A stretch of DNA of 64,000 nt. Origin: Rhodothermales bacterium (GTDB taxonomy: Bacteria > Bacteroidota > Rhodothermia > Rhodothermales > UBA10348). The stretch spans positions 62,001-126,000 of the forward strand of contig JANJTM010000025.1 in NCBI GenBank assembly GCA_024711125.1, read 5' to 3'. Of this stretch, positions 8,506 through 17,127 are shown in pieces; position 1 is the first letter of the stretch, and each line of letters opens with the position of its first letter. A program made the translations under genes and the position numbers. The notes under the pieces are model-generated. The model was not told the origin of the DNA, did no database searches, and saw only the letters and a program-made list of their open reading frames with translations.

Positions 8506-9003
8506 TCACGTCTGGATGATTGCGGAGGTCTCGTCCGCGCGTGCGGTCTCGCAGAACGAGGCGATGTAGGCTTCGGCGGCCTCGAGATTCCGTAGTGCGC
8601 GTGCGTCCAGGAACTCTCCGAACCCGTCGAAGGAATAGCCCCTGATGGCCAGCGAGATGCCGACCGGCCGGGCACCGTAGAGTTGCAGGGCAAGCCCCAG
8701 CACGCCGCGAGGCTCGAGGGAGTGCGTCGTGAACCCGGCCGAATCGACGACCGGCGCCAACCGGCTCACCGTGAACGGCTCCGGTCCCGTCAGCGACGCA
8801 TCGGCGAAGACGACCACCGGATGGCGCGCGACGAGCGCGGCATGCTCCACGGCCAACTGGTAGGCCGACTCCAGCGTCAGCGATTCGAATCCGCGCGACC
8901 GAAGCCGTTCGACCAGGGCCGGACCCAGGCCGTCGTCGAGGCGACCCGGGTTGCCGAAGCCGATCAGCAGGATTCCACGCTCGTTCGTCGACGGGTCCGG
9001 CAT
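8506..9003 (-). CDS. hoxW: hydrogenase maturation protease (HoxW/HyaD-like)
   Basis: 165 residues. The N terminus has the family signature LIGFGNPGRLDDGLGPALVERL, where the Asp/Glu side chains read the nickel in the immature large subunit. FADASLTG in the middle corresponds to the second conserved acidic segment. By family knowledge this endopeptidase removes the C-terminal extension of the large subunit after Ni insertion. Its substrate is almost certainly HoxH, encoded 6 nt upstream, which still carries about two dozen residues after its last Cys ligand. The start is ATG 9003. Confidence 0.9.
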   Translation of the reverse strand: MPDPSTNERGILLIGFGNPGRLDDGLGPALVERLRSRGFESLTLESAYQLAVEHAALVARHPVVVFADASLTGPEPFTVSRLAPVVDSAGFTTHSLEPRGVLGLALQLYGARPVGISLAIRGYSFDGFGEFLDARALRNLEAAEAYIASFCETARADETSAIIQT

Positions 9004-9009
9004 GGCACG

Positions 9010-10461
9010 TCAGCAGGAGTTCTTGATCCGTCGGTCGACCGTTCGGCCCTCGTGGTCGAACAGCTCCACGACCAGGGGCATTCGGCCGATCGCGTGCGTC
9101 GCGCAGCTCAGGCAAGGATCGTACGCGCGGATGACGACTTCCACCGCGTTCATCATGCCTTCCGTGATGACGGGTTGCCCACCCATTACCCTGCGCGCGA
9201 CATCCGTTACGGCGCGGTTCATCGGCTCGTTGTTCGAGGTCGTCGAAACGATCAGGTTGCACAGGGTCACCTGGTCGTCCTCGTTCACCCGGTAGTGGTG
9301 GAACAGCGTTCCCCTGGGCGCCTCGATGACCCCGACACCCTCGCGCGCGCGGGGTCCGGTCACGCAGAGGTCGTCACCCTGCAGATCGGGGTCGTGCAGC
9401 AGTTCTCCGATCTTCTCGATGGCATGCAGCGCCTCGATCATCCGTGCCCAGTGGTAGGCCATGGAGAAGTGGACGGGACGTCCGTTACCCAGTGCCATGA
9501 ATTCACGACGTGCGGCTTCGGCCTCCGGGGTATCGATATACGTACACGCGTTGATGCGGGCCAGCGGACCAACCCGGTACCACCCGGTATCCGGTCCCAG
9601 CGAGCGGAGGAACGGGAACTTCATGTAGGACCACGGTCGCACCCCCTCGACGATGTGGTCCAGGTAGCGGTCGTTGTCGATCTGGTCGAAGAGCAGTCGT
9701 CCGTCCGGATCGATCGCCCGGAGCTTTCCGTCGTACAGGTCAAGCGCTCCGTCATCGCGGACGATGCAGAGGAAATTCGAGTCGAAACTTCCAAACTCGG
9801 ACAGTTCGGCAAGGTGGTCCAGGGTGTATCGGCGCGCGAGGGACAACGCGTCGCGGGACCATCGCAGCATGTGGTCGTAGCCATCCAGGAGCTCGTCCCG
9901 TTCCGCGGTCGTGACGTTCTTGTTGACGCCTCCGGGGATGGCCCCGGTCCCGTGGATCTTCTTTCCCGCGGTGATCCGGATGATCTCCTGGCCGTACTTC
10001 CGCATCAGGATACCCTGGCGCGCGAGTTCGGGGTGTTTCATCGCCACCCCGATCACGTTGCGCGTCGCGGGTTCGGCATCGAAGCCGAAGAGCAGGTCCG
10101 GGGACGCAAGGTGGAAGAAATGGAGGGCGTGGGACTGGAAGAACTGGCCATGGTGCATGAGGCGGCGCACCTTTTCGGCCGTGGGGGTCAGCGTCCTTCC
10201 TCCGACCATGGGGTCGACCGCCTTGGCGGCGCACAGGTGGTGGCTCACCGGGCAGATGCCGCACAGGCGCTGCACCGCGACGGGCATCTCCCAGAAGGGA
10301 CGCCCCTGGATGAATCGCTCGAAGCCCCTGAATTCCACGATATGGAGCCGGGCCTCACGGACCTGACCCGCTTCGTCGAGATGGATCGTGACCTTGCCAT
10401 GGCCCTCGACGCGGGTGACGGGCTCGATGACGATCCGTGTGGATGCCTGGTCGGTGGCCAC
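9010..10461 (-). CDS. hoxH: NAD-linked [NiFe] hydrogenase large subunit HoxH
   Basis: 483 residues, from GTG 10461 (GAGG in the region after the hoxY stop fits as a ribosome-binding site). The two Ni-Fe binding motifs are intact: RLCGICPVSHH near the N terminus and DPCLSCATHAIGRMP near the C terminus. The active-site phrase IEPVTRVEGHGKVTIH opens the protein. The extension after the last motif (ending RRIKNSC) is the piece the maturation protease should remove. The motif variants and the hoxFUY neighbours place it in the group 3 bidirectional, cytoplasmic NAD(P)-linked hydrogenases. It catalyses reversible H2 oxidation or proton reduction together with HoxY. Confidence 0.95.
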   Translation of the reverse strand: MATDQASTRIVIEPVTRVEGHGKVTIHLDEAGQVREARLHIVEFRGFERFIQGRPFWEMPVAVQRLCGICPVSHHLCAAKAVDPMVGGRTLTPTAEKVRRLMHHGQFFQSHALHFFHLASPDLLFGFDAEPATRNVIGVAMKHPELARQGILMRKYGQEIIRITAGKKIHGTGAIPGGVNKNVTTAERDELLDGYDHMLRWSRDALSLARRYTLDHLAELSEFGSFDSNFLCIVRDDGALDLYDGKLRAIDPDGRLLFDQIDNDRYLDHIVEGVRPWSYMKFPFLRSLGPDTGWYRVGPLARINACTYIDTPEAEAARREFMALGNGRPVHFSMAYHWARMIEALHAIEKIGELLHDPDLQGDDLCVTGPRAREGVGVIEAPRGTLFHHYRVNEDDQVTLCNLIVSTTSNNEPMNRAVTDVARRVMGGQPVITEGMMNAVEVVIRAYDPCLSCATHAIGRMPLVVELFDHEGRTVDRRIKNSC

Positions 10462-10470
10462 GGAAGTACC

Positions 10471-11016
10471 TCAATCGTACTTGATCAGTTCGTACGGCAG
10501 GTCGGCCTGGCGCCCTTCGAGAAGCGCCACCAACGCCTGCCAGATGGTCTCGGCTGAAGGGGGGCAGCCGGGAAGGAAGTACTCGATCCGCACCACTTCG
10601 TGACATGGATACACCTTGTCGAGGAGGAGCGGAAGCTCCGGGTGGTTCGGGATCAGGCCCGACGGGTTCTGAACCGAAGGCCCGTCTCGGTACGCTTCCA
10701 GGAGGCACTGCTCGAGCGGGATGTTGTTGCGCAGGGCGGGAATGCCGCCCATGGTGGCGCAGTCGCCCAACGCGATGAGCACGTTGCAGTTGCGCCGGAA
10801 TTCCCGCAGTGTTTCGACGTTTTCTTCGTTGCAGCATCCACCCTCGATGATGCCGATATCACAGCGCCGGGAGATGTGCTTGATGTCGTCGATGGGGGAC
10901 CGGTCGAACTCGACCAGGTCGGCCAGCGCGAGGAAGCGCTCGTCGATGTCGAGGATCGACATGTGACATCCGAAGCAGCCGGCGAGCGACGTGGTGGCGA
11001 TGCGTTTCCTGGTCAT
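10471..11016 (-). CDS. hoxY: NAD-linked hydrogenase small subunit HoxY
   Basis: 181 residues with no Tat signal, so the enzyme is cytoplasmic. The proximal [4Fe-4S] ligands are visible as CFGCHMS near the N terminus, IALGDCATMGG in the middle and FLPGCPPSAETIW near the end. This short form with one cubane is typical of HoxY. It passes electrons between the HoxH active site and the HoxFU diaphorase. Its ATG overlaps the hoxU stop by 4 nt, indicating coupled translation. Confidence 0.95.
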   Translation of the reverse strand: MTRKRIATTSLAGCFGCHMSILDIDERFLALADLVEFDRSPIDDIKHISRRCDIGIIEGGCCNEENVETLREFRRNCNVLIALGDCATMGGIPALRNNIPLEQCLLEAYRDGPSVQNPSGLIPNHPELPLLLDKVYPCHEVVRIEYFLPGCPPSAETIWQALVALLEGRQADLPYELIKYD

Positions 11017-11720
11017 GGGCTGTTCCGTTCGATGTCCGAGCCTATGGGCTCAAGGTCGTACAGGCGGTCGCCGACCGGCACCCTGAATCCTTCCCGCTTG
11101 CGAAGCAGCGCTCCGACGGGACACGCATCCAGCGAAAGGTCGGTGAGGTCCACCTCCGTGTCGCGCAGCCGGACTCTCGCGTTGACGCCGATGCGCTTGG
11201 CGGTGCCGCGGCCCAGGAAACCGAACACGTTCTTGCCGTCGAGATCCTTCGACGTGCGGATGCATCGCGCGCACTGGATGCATCGGTTCCGGTCGAGTAT
11301 GATGTCGGGGTGCGAGGCGTCGATATCACGAGCCTGGAAGAAGTACGGAGCCCTGGGTGCGGTCACTCCCAGCCGGTAGGCGAGCGCCTGCAGCTCGCAA
11401 TTGCCGCTCTTCTCGCAGAGCATGCAGAAGTGGTTGCCCTCGACGAACAGCATCTCGACGAGGGTCCGGCGGTAGGCTCGCAACTCCTCCGTGTCATTCT
11501 CGACGACCGAACCGGGCACGGCGGGTTGCGTGCACGCCGCGCACGGGCGGTCGTTCATCCGAACCGTGCAGATCCTGCACGCACCCCAGGGAACCAACCC
11601 GGGCTTGTGACAGAGGCGCGGGACGTAGATGCCGCCGGCCTCGGCCGCCTCCAGGATGGACTGCCCGGCCGTCGCGACGACGCTTCGGCCGTCCATGAGA
11701 AAGGTGAAAGTGTCAGGCAT
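11013..11720 (-). CDS. hoxU: diaphorase iron-sulfur subunit HoxU
   Basis: 235 residues from ATG 11720. This is a NuoG N-terminal-like electron relay. The [2Fe-2S] ligands lie in RLCHKPGLVPWGACRICTV with a following CAAC. A His/Cys cubane site is HFCMLCEKSGNC. A further ferredoxin-like site is CIQCARCIRT with a distal CPVGAL. It connects HoxF (FMN, NAD) to HoxY. The gene starts inside the end of hoxF (8-nt overlap) and overlaps hoxY by 4 nt. Confidence 0.94.
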   Translation of the reverse strand: MPDTFTFLMDGRSVVATAGQSILEAAEAGGIYVPRLCHKPGLVPWGACRICTVRMNDRPCAACTQPAVPGSVVENDTEELRAYRRTLVEMLFVEGNHFCMLCEKSGNCELQALAYRLGVTAPRAPYFFQARDIDASHPDIILDRNRCIQCARCIRTSKDLDGKNVFGFLGRGTAKRIGVNARVRLRDTEVDLTDLSLDACPVGALLRKREGFRVPVGDRLYDLEPIGSDIERNSP

Positions 11721-13572
11721 GATATCCCTGTTCGACGTGCTCTCCCCTCGAAGTTCGGCCGGATAGCCGCTCCGCTTCGGCGACGGCCCTCGGCAGGTCG
11801 AACGAGCGCCGATAGGCGTCCGGATGATCGTCGACCGGCGCATAGAGCTCGGGAAAACGTTCCATCGAGGTGAGCACCGGGTTGCAGGCCGTGGAGCCCA
11901 GGCCGCAGCGGCTCGTGGTTTTCATGGTGCGGGCCGTACGCCGAAGTTCCTCGATATCTGATGCCTCGGCCCGGCCGGCCCGAAGACGCTCGAGATAGCG
12001 GAGGATCAGTTGGGTCCCTACCCGGCACGGCGTACAGTACCCGCAGCTCTCGTCGGCGAAGAACTCGGCGAACGCGTAGACGACCGACAGCAGGTCCCGG
12101 TCGGGTCCGAAGACGATCATCGAACCGCCGGTGGGCAGGTCGTTGAAACAGATTCGGCGATGGAAGTCCGTCGGGCCGACCAGGCTTCCGCTCGGACCGC
12201 CGACCTGTACGGCCCGTGCGTCCTCGGCACCGCACATCTCCAGCATCGTGTGGAGGGTGATTCCGAACGCAACCTCGTAAATGCCCGGTTTCAGGCAGTC
12301 GCCCGAGATGGAAAGCACCTTGGTTCCGGCGCTCTCCGGCGTGCCGTACTCGTTGAAGGCCGCCGCCCCCTCTTCGAGGATCTTGGCGATGCAGCAGTAG
12401 GTCTCGACGTTGTTGACCGAGGTAGGGCAGCCGAGGAATCCGTGTTCGGCGGGGAACGGGGGCCTGTTGAGCGGTTCTCCGGCTCTTCCTTCGCAGGAAC
12501 GGATGAGCGCGGTCTCCTCGCCGCAGACGTAGGCTCCGGCGCCCATCTGTATCCGGATATCGAAATGGAATCCGGGTCTGCCCACGATGTCGCGTCCGAG
12601 CAGTCCGTCGGATCGTCGCTGGGCCAGTACGGCCTCGAGGTAGGCGCGCAGATACTGGTATTCCGCCCTGAGGTACACGATGCCCTCCTGCGCGCCGATG
12701 GCGTATCCGGCCACCGTCATCCCGGAGAATACGCGGTCAGGGCGTTCGGTCAGGATGACCCGGTCCTTGAACGTGCCCGGTTCGCCTTCGTCGGCATTGC
12801 AGATGACGAACTTGCGTTCCCCCAGGGATGCGCGTGTGAACTCCCATTTCATTCCGGTCGGAAATCCCGCGCCTCCCCGCCCGCGCAGGCGCGCCGCCTT
12901 CACCTGGCGGATGACTTCCGCGGGGCTCACGCGCGTGGCCCGCCGGATCGCCTGTCCACGGCTTACCGGGCTGAAGATCAGGGGACCCGGATGCATCAGG
13001 TTGTTCTTTACCATCGACCGGACGAGCGGGTGGGCGTTGTTGCCGTCCCCCAGGAGGGTCACCAGTTTCTTCGGGTCCCTGTGCGAACGAAGGGCTTCGA
13101 CGATACGGTGGACCTTGTCGGTGCTCAGTTCCGTCACCGGGACGTCGTTGACCAGCGCGGCCGGAGCCTGGTCCGAAAGTCCGATGCTTGCCGTCGTCGT
13201 GAGCGTGATCCCGTCGGCACTGGTCCTGCCGACCTCGACGCCGACCGCTTCCCTGAAGGCCGAAAGCACGCGCTCGAACCCGCGCATGCGGTCGGGAACG
13301 TCGTCGCACACGCGGATGACGATGTCGCCCCAGGGCTCCTCCGACAGGAAGGAATAGAACGACACGAATCCTTCGACTTCCACGCGGGGGATACCCATGA
13401 CCTCCGCGACCAGCGACTGTGCGCCCGGCGATACGCAGCGGTGCCGCTCCTGGATATCCCTGAGCACGTGCATGAGCGACGTACGCTCATTTCCGTGGCG
13501 GTCGATCGTCTCGACGACCTCTTCCAGGGTGGGGTCCACCGACGGCGAACGGGATTCGGAGGTGGCGGTCAT
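11713..13572 (-). CDS. hoxF: diaphorase flavoprotein HoxF with fused, Cys-poor NuoE-like domain
   Basis: 619 residues from ATG 13572, which overlaps the hypB stop by 4 nt. Residues 1 to about 150 form a NuoE/HoxE-like thioredoxin-fold domain. In it only one Cys of the usual four is apparent (IRVCDDVPD), and the second pair reads SIGLSDQAPA, with Ser where Cys is usual. From about 190 onward is a NuoF-like flavoprotein: FMN and NAD motifs RGRGGAGFPTGMKW and NADEGEPGTFKDR, then GAGAYVCGEETAL, and the C-terminal [4Fe-4S] site SCGYCTPCR with a later Cys near RCGLGSTACNP. It oxidises or reduces NAD(H). No separate hoxE is present. Confidence 0.94.
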   Translation of the reverse strand: MTATSESRSPSVDPTLEEVVETIDRHGNERTSLMHVLRDIQERHRCVSPGAQSLVAEVMGIPRVEVEGFVSFYSFLSEEPWGDIVIRVCDDVPDRMRGFERVLSAFREAVGVEVGRTSADGITLTTTASIGLSDQAPAALVNDVPVTELSTDKVHRIVEALRSHRDPKKLVTLLGDGNNAHPLVRSMVKNNLMHPGPLIFSPVSRGQAIRRATRVSPAEVIRQVKAARLRGRGGAGFPTGMKWEFTRASLGERKFVICNADEGEPGTFKDRVILTERPDRVFSGMTVAGYAIGAQEGIVYLRAEYQYLRAYLEAVLAQRRSDGLLGRDIVGRPGFHFDIRIQMGAGAYVCGEETALIRSCEGRAGEPLNRPPFPAEHGFLGCPTSVNNVETYCCIAKILEEGAAAFNEYGTPESAGTKVLSISGDCLKPGIYEVAFGITLHTMLEMCGAEDARAVQVGGPSGSLVGPTDFHRRICFNDLPTGGSMIVFGPDRDLLSVVYAFAEFFADESCGYCTPCRVGTQLILRYLERLRAGRAEASDIEELRRTARTMKTTSRCGLGSTACNPVLTSMERFPELYAPVDDHPDAYRRSFDLPRAVAEAERLSGRTSRGEHVEQGYHA

Positions 13573-14246
13573 GAGCGTGCCTCCTCGAGCGGGTCCTCGA
13601 CCCGGACGACAAGCCGGGTCACCCAATCCAGCCAGGCGTCGAAGCCTGCGCCCGTCGCGACCGAACCCTCGATGCACGGCACGTCGTCCCGGATGGCCGC
13701 GAGGTCGGCGCGAAACCGGGCCGGGCGGAACGGTACGTACGGAAGGAGGTCGGTCTTGTTGAGCAGGAGCAGGTCGGCGGCCAGGACGATGTAGGGGTGT
13801 TTCGCCGGCTTGTCGTCGCCCTCGGTCACGCTGAACATGCCCACCGTGGCATCCTGCCCGAGATCCCAGCTCACGGGGCAGATGAGATTGCCCACGTTCT
13901 CGATGACGAGGAGGTCGATGACCTCCAGGTCGAGCCGGGAAAGACCCTCCTGCACCTGGTGGGCCTCCAGGTGGCAGCCCCTGCCGGTATTGATCTGTGC
14001 GACATGGGGCGTATGCGCCGCGATGCGTTCGGCGTCGCGCGTCGTGGCCAGGTCACCCGTGAGCACGCCGACGACGAGGCCGGCGGGCAGCGACGCCAGC
14101 GTGCGCTCGAGCCACGCCGTCTTGCCGCAACCCGGCGCGCCGATCAGGTTGAAGGACCGCACTCCGTGTTCGTGCAGCAGGGCCCGGTTGACGGCCGCGA
14201 TGCGGTCGTTGACTTTCTGCACGTTTTCGACGACCTCTATCCGCAT
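13569..14246 (-). CDS. hypB: hydrogenase nickel-insertion GTPase HypB
   Basis: 225 residues from ATG 14246, 4 nt after hypA ends. The P-loop is GAPGCGKTAWLE. The metal-binding segment is TGRGCHLEAHQV, and the GTPase specificity motif is LLNKTDLLPY. The His-rich stretch or CxxCGC motif that many HypB proteins carry at the N terminus for nickel storage is absent; the protein begins directly with the core helix MRIEVVENVQKVNDRI. Nickel would come through HypA. GTP hydrolysis drives nickel delivery to the HoxH precursor. Confidence 0.95.
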   Translation of the reverse strand: MRIEVVENVQKVNDRIAAVNRALLHEHGVRSFNLIGAPGCGKTAWLERTLASLPAGLVVGVLTGDLATTRDAERIAAHTPHVAQINTGRGCHLEAHQVQEGLSRLDLEVIDLLVIENVGNLICPVSWDLGQDATVGMFSVTEGDDKPAKHPYIVLAADLLLLNKTDLLPYVPFRPARFRADLAAIRDDVPCIEGSVATGAGFDAWLDWVTRLVVRVEDPLEEARS

Positions 14247-14250
14247 GGGT

Positions 14251-14625
14251 TTACCCGTTCTGTTGATCTGCCCGTTCTTCATCGGGGGGTCCGGTCTCCA
14301 GCGAAACGAGCACGATGCCCCAGCCCTCGAGGACTTCGGGGCGCGTGTGGCTGCAATGGGGGCACGAAAGCTGGGCCTGGTGCGGCGGCGCGTATTCCCG
14401 ATCGCATGCGCGGCATCGCAGCCGTACCGGGACGTGCCGGATGTCCAGGGCGCTGCCCTGCAGCCGGGGAATCGATGCGAGCGAGTCCCACGCGATGCGA
14501 AGCACGGCCGGATCCAGGTGCTCCAGCGTGCCGACGTCGAGGGATGCACGCCGCAGGACAAGGGACTGCGGCAGGTGCTGCAGCACCTGGTCCCGAAGCG
14601 CGCTCGCGATGCTGAGTTCGTGCAT
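14251..14625 (-). CDS. hypA: hydrogenase nickel chaperone HypA
   Basis: 124 residues from ATG 14625, whose first base overlaps the hypE stop. It begins MHELSIASAL; the N-terminal Met-His-Glu supplies the nickel site. A zinc-binding domain follows with CRACDREY and CPHCSH, the usual two CxxC pairs. It works with HypB to insert Ni into HoxH. The size is normal for the family. Confidence 0.95.
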   Translation of the reverse strand: MHELSIASALRDQVLQHLPQSLVLRRASLDVGTLEHLDPAVLRIAWDSLASIPRLQGSALDIRHVPVRLRCRACDREYAPPHQAQLSCPHCSHTRPEVLEGWGIVLVSLETGPPDEERADQQNG

Positions 14626-15698
14626 CAGCAGATCCTCGGAAGCTCTTCCCCGTACGGTTTCTGGATGACACGGCGTCCGCCCACCACGGTAACCATTTCG
14701 CACATGCCGTCCCTCGTCCCGCCGACGGACCCGATCTCGGATGCAAGGCTTCCGAGCGGATGGGAGCGCAGGGCCCTCAGGGCGGCATCGGCTGCACCCG
14801 CCCGCACCACGGCCACGAACTTGCCTTCGTTCGCCACGTCGAGGGGATCCAGGCCCAGCATTTCGGCCGCATACGCCGTTCCGGGCCGAATGGGGATGCA
14901 GGTCTCGTCGATCGTCAGCCGGTATCCGGTGATATCGGCAAGGTCGGCCAGGACTCCGGCCAGGCCTCCCCGCGTCGCATCGCGCAGGAACACCACGTCG
15001 TTCGCGCAGGCGTCGAGCAACTCCGAGACCAGGCCCGCCAGGGGAGCGACGTCGCTTCGGAGCCCGCTCTCCATGCCGAAGGCGTTCTCCCGCTGGAGCA
15101 TGACGGCGAGACCGTGGTCGGCGACGGTCCCGGACACGAGAACCCGATCGCCCGGAACGATCCGGTGTACGCCGAGGTCGGCGTCGGGCCGGAGGATTCC
15201 GACCCCGGAGGACTGGACGTACAGCCGATCGGCCTGACCGCGCGCCACCACCTTGGTGTCTCCCGTGACGATGCGCACACCGGCCTCGGCCGCGGCTTCA
15301 GCCATGGAATCGACTACCCTGCGCAAGACGTCCAGCTCCAGGCCTTCCTCGAGGATGAGCCCGACCGACAGATATCTCGGCGTCGCTCCGCACACCGCGA
15401 GGTCATTGACCGTTCCGCAGACCGCAAGGCGGCCGATATCGCCACCCGGGAAGAACAGCGGCTGAACGACGTAAGAATCGGTCGTGAACGCCATCCGTCC
15501 TGCCGGTACGTCGAATACGGCGGCGTCGTCCAGGGTGTCGAGCAGGGGATTGGACAGCCTCGGGCGGATTATCCCCTCGATGAGTTCGGCCGTGAGTTGA
15601 CCCCCGCCGCCATGCGCCATCACGACGCGCCGTCGGTGCGGAACGGACGTCCGCTCCCAACCCGATCCATTCGAGAGTACAGGAGTAACCGGTTTCAT
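14625..15698 (-). CDS. hypE: carbamoyl dehydratase HypE
   Basis: 357 residues, in the AIR synthase/PurM fold. It carries the AHGGGG motif near the N terminus, DDAAVF and TTDSYVV. The C terminus is PRIC, whose terminal Cys accepts a carbamoyl group from HypF and is dehydrated to a thiocyanate, the cyanide donor for the Fe(CN)2CO centre. The start overlaps the hypD stop by 4 nt. Residues before about 27 (MKPVTPVLSNGSGWERTSV) are slightly longer than in many homologues. Confidence 0.95.
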   Translation of the reverse strand: MKPVTPVLSNGSGWERTSVPHRRRVVMAHGGGGQLTAELIEGIIRPRLSNPLLDTLDDAAVFDVPAGRMAFTTDSYVVQPLFFPGGDIGRLAVCGTVNDLAVCGATPRYLSVGLILEEGLELDVLRRVVDSMAEAAAEAGVRIVTGDTKVVARGQADRLYVQSSGVGILRPDADLGVHRIVPGDRVLVSGTVADHGLAVMLQRENAFGMESGLRSDVAPLAGLVSELLDACANDVVFLRDATRGGLAGVLADLADITGYRLTIDETCIPIRPGTAYAAEMLGLDPLDVANEGKFVAVVRAGAADAALRALRSHPLGSLASEIGSVGGTRDGMCEMVTVVGGRRVIQKPYGEELPRIC

Positions 15699-16888
15699 GC
15701 CGGGGCGCCCTCCTTGGCCGGGGTCGTCGCGGCGGCGGGAACGATGGGTTCCGTGTGCCGGCGTTCATCGGGGTTCCGACGGAATTCGTGACGCCGGTAC
15801 CGGAAAAACGCCTGGCAGGAGCCTTCGGAACTCACCATGCACGGACCCACGGGATAGACGGGAGTGCAGGCTCGACCGAACAGTGGGCAGTCCGACGGGA
15901 TGCAGCGCCCGGTGATGACCTCCGCGCAGCGGCACCCGGGAGGCTCCCGGTCGGCCCCCGGCGTCACGCGGTGGCGGTCGAACGCGTCGAAATCGCGATA
16001 CGCGTCCCGGATGTCGAGGCCGCTGTCCGGGATCTCGCCCAGGGCCCTCCAGCAGGCGTCACCCGGCTCGAATACTTCGTGCATCAGGGCCTGCGCGATC
16101 CGGTTGCCTGCGTCGGTGACGGCCTCGACGTACCGGTTGACCAGGTCGGCCCGTCCGCACGCCACCTGTTCAGCGAGGTTCAGGATTCCATCCATGATCT
16201 GCGCGGCCGTGAATCCGGAGATGGCGCACGGCGTGCGGAACGACTCGACGATCCCGAGGAAGGCCGTGCTGCCGATGATCACGGCTACATGCCCCGGACA
16301 GAGAAATCCGTCGATCCGGACCGACGAGTCCGCGAGCAGGGCGATCATGGCCGGCAGGACCCGCTTGTGCTGCGCGAGTACGGTGAAATTCCGGACGCCC
16401 TCCCGGCGGGCCGCAAGGATCGCGGCTGCCGTCGCGGGTGCCGTGGTTTCGAACCCCACGGCTGCGAATACGACTTCGCGCTCCGGGTGCCGTCGGGCGA
16501 TATCGAGCGCTTCCAGCGAACTGGTGACCACGCGTACGTCGGCACCCTCGGACCTGGCGACCTCCAGCGAGCCACCGGCCCCGGCGACGCGCAGCATGTC
16601 TCCGTATGTCGCGATGACGATGGAGGGCCGCCGTCCGAGGTCCACGAGCGCGTCGATGTACCGCTGCGCCGTGACACAGACGGGGCACCCCGGCCCGGAT
16701 ACCAGCCGGACGGAACCGGGCATGAGCGAATGCACCCCGCTGCGGCACGCGTTGACCGTGTGGGTACCGCAGATTTCCATGAACTGCACCGGACGGCCGA
16801 TGTCGTTCGCCAGGCGGTCGAGACAGGACGCCTGGTGCGCCATCGCCGTTCGGGACCGCTGCACGTGCAACTCGTGGGCGGCGCTCAT
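15695..16888 (-). CDS. hypD: Fe(CN)2CO assembly scaffold HypD
   Basis: 397 residues from ATG 16888, overlapping the hypC stop by 4 nt. Conserved motifs are FMEICGTHT (catalytic Cys), LVSGPGCPVCVT, FAAVGFETTAPATA and GFLCPGHVAVIIGS. The C-terminal Cys-rich segment (PPGCRCAEVITGRCIPSDCPLFG, split here by its Cys pattern C-x-C, C-x4-C) binds a [4Fe-4S] cluster. It pairs with HypC to assemble the iron-ligand group. The last 25 residues after YRRHEF are Pro/Ala-rich and poorly conserved. Confidence 0.95.
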   Translation of the reverse strand: MSAAHELHVQRSRTAMAHQASCLDRLANDIGRPVQFMEICGTHTVNACRSGVHSLMPGSVRLVSGPGCPVCVTAQRYIDALVDLGRRPSIVIATYGDMLRVAGAGGSLEVARSEGADVRVVTSSLEALDIARRHPEREVVFAAVGFETTAPATAAAILAARREGVRNFTVLAQHKRVLPAMIALLADSSVRIDGFLCPGHVAVIIGSTAFLGIVESFRTPCAISGFTAAQIMDGILNLAEQVACGRADLVNRYVEAVTDAGNRIAQALMHEVFEPGDACWRALGEIPDSGLDIRDAYRDFDAFDRHRVTPGADREPPGCRCAEVITGRCIPSDCPLFGRACTPVYPVGPCMVSSEGSCQAFFRYRRHEFRRNPDERRHTEPIVPAAATTPAKEGAPA

Positions 16889-17127
16889 GGAGTGCCTCCC
16901 GGTTCGGAGTCGGGCGGCGTGCCGCCCGCTTCGAACAGCATCCAGATCTCCATGGCGTCGTCGGCGCTGACCTGCCGGATCGCGAACCCCGCGTGTACCA
17001 GGACCCAATCGCCCATCCCGGCCTCCGGCGTCATGAGGAGGCTGGTGCGCATGCGCGTTTCGCCCAAGCGGACCCAGGCGTCCGTGCCCTGGCGGGTTTC
17101 GATCCGAGCCGGAAGCGCGAGACACAT
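16885..17127 (-). CDS. hypC: hydrogenase assembly chaperone HypC
   Basis: 80 residues beginning MCLALPARIE; Cys2 is the residue that holds iron and contacts HypD and immature HoxH. An OB-like fold follows (VRLGETRMRTSLLMT, GDWVLVHAGFAI). The C terminus is Gly/Pro-rich. The start shares a base with the hypF stop (TAATG) and the stop overlaps hypD by 4 nt, so it sits tightly inside the operon. Confidence 0.95.
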   Translation of the reverse strand: MCLALPARIETRQGTDAWVRLGETRMRTSLLMTPEAGMGDWVLVHAGFAIRQVSADDAMEIWMLFEAGGTPPDSEPGGTP

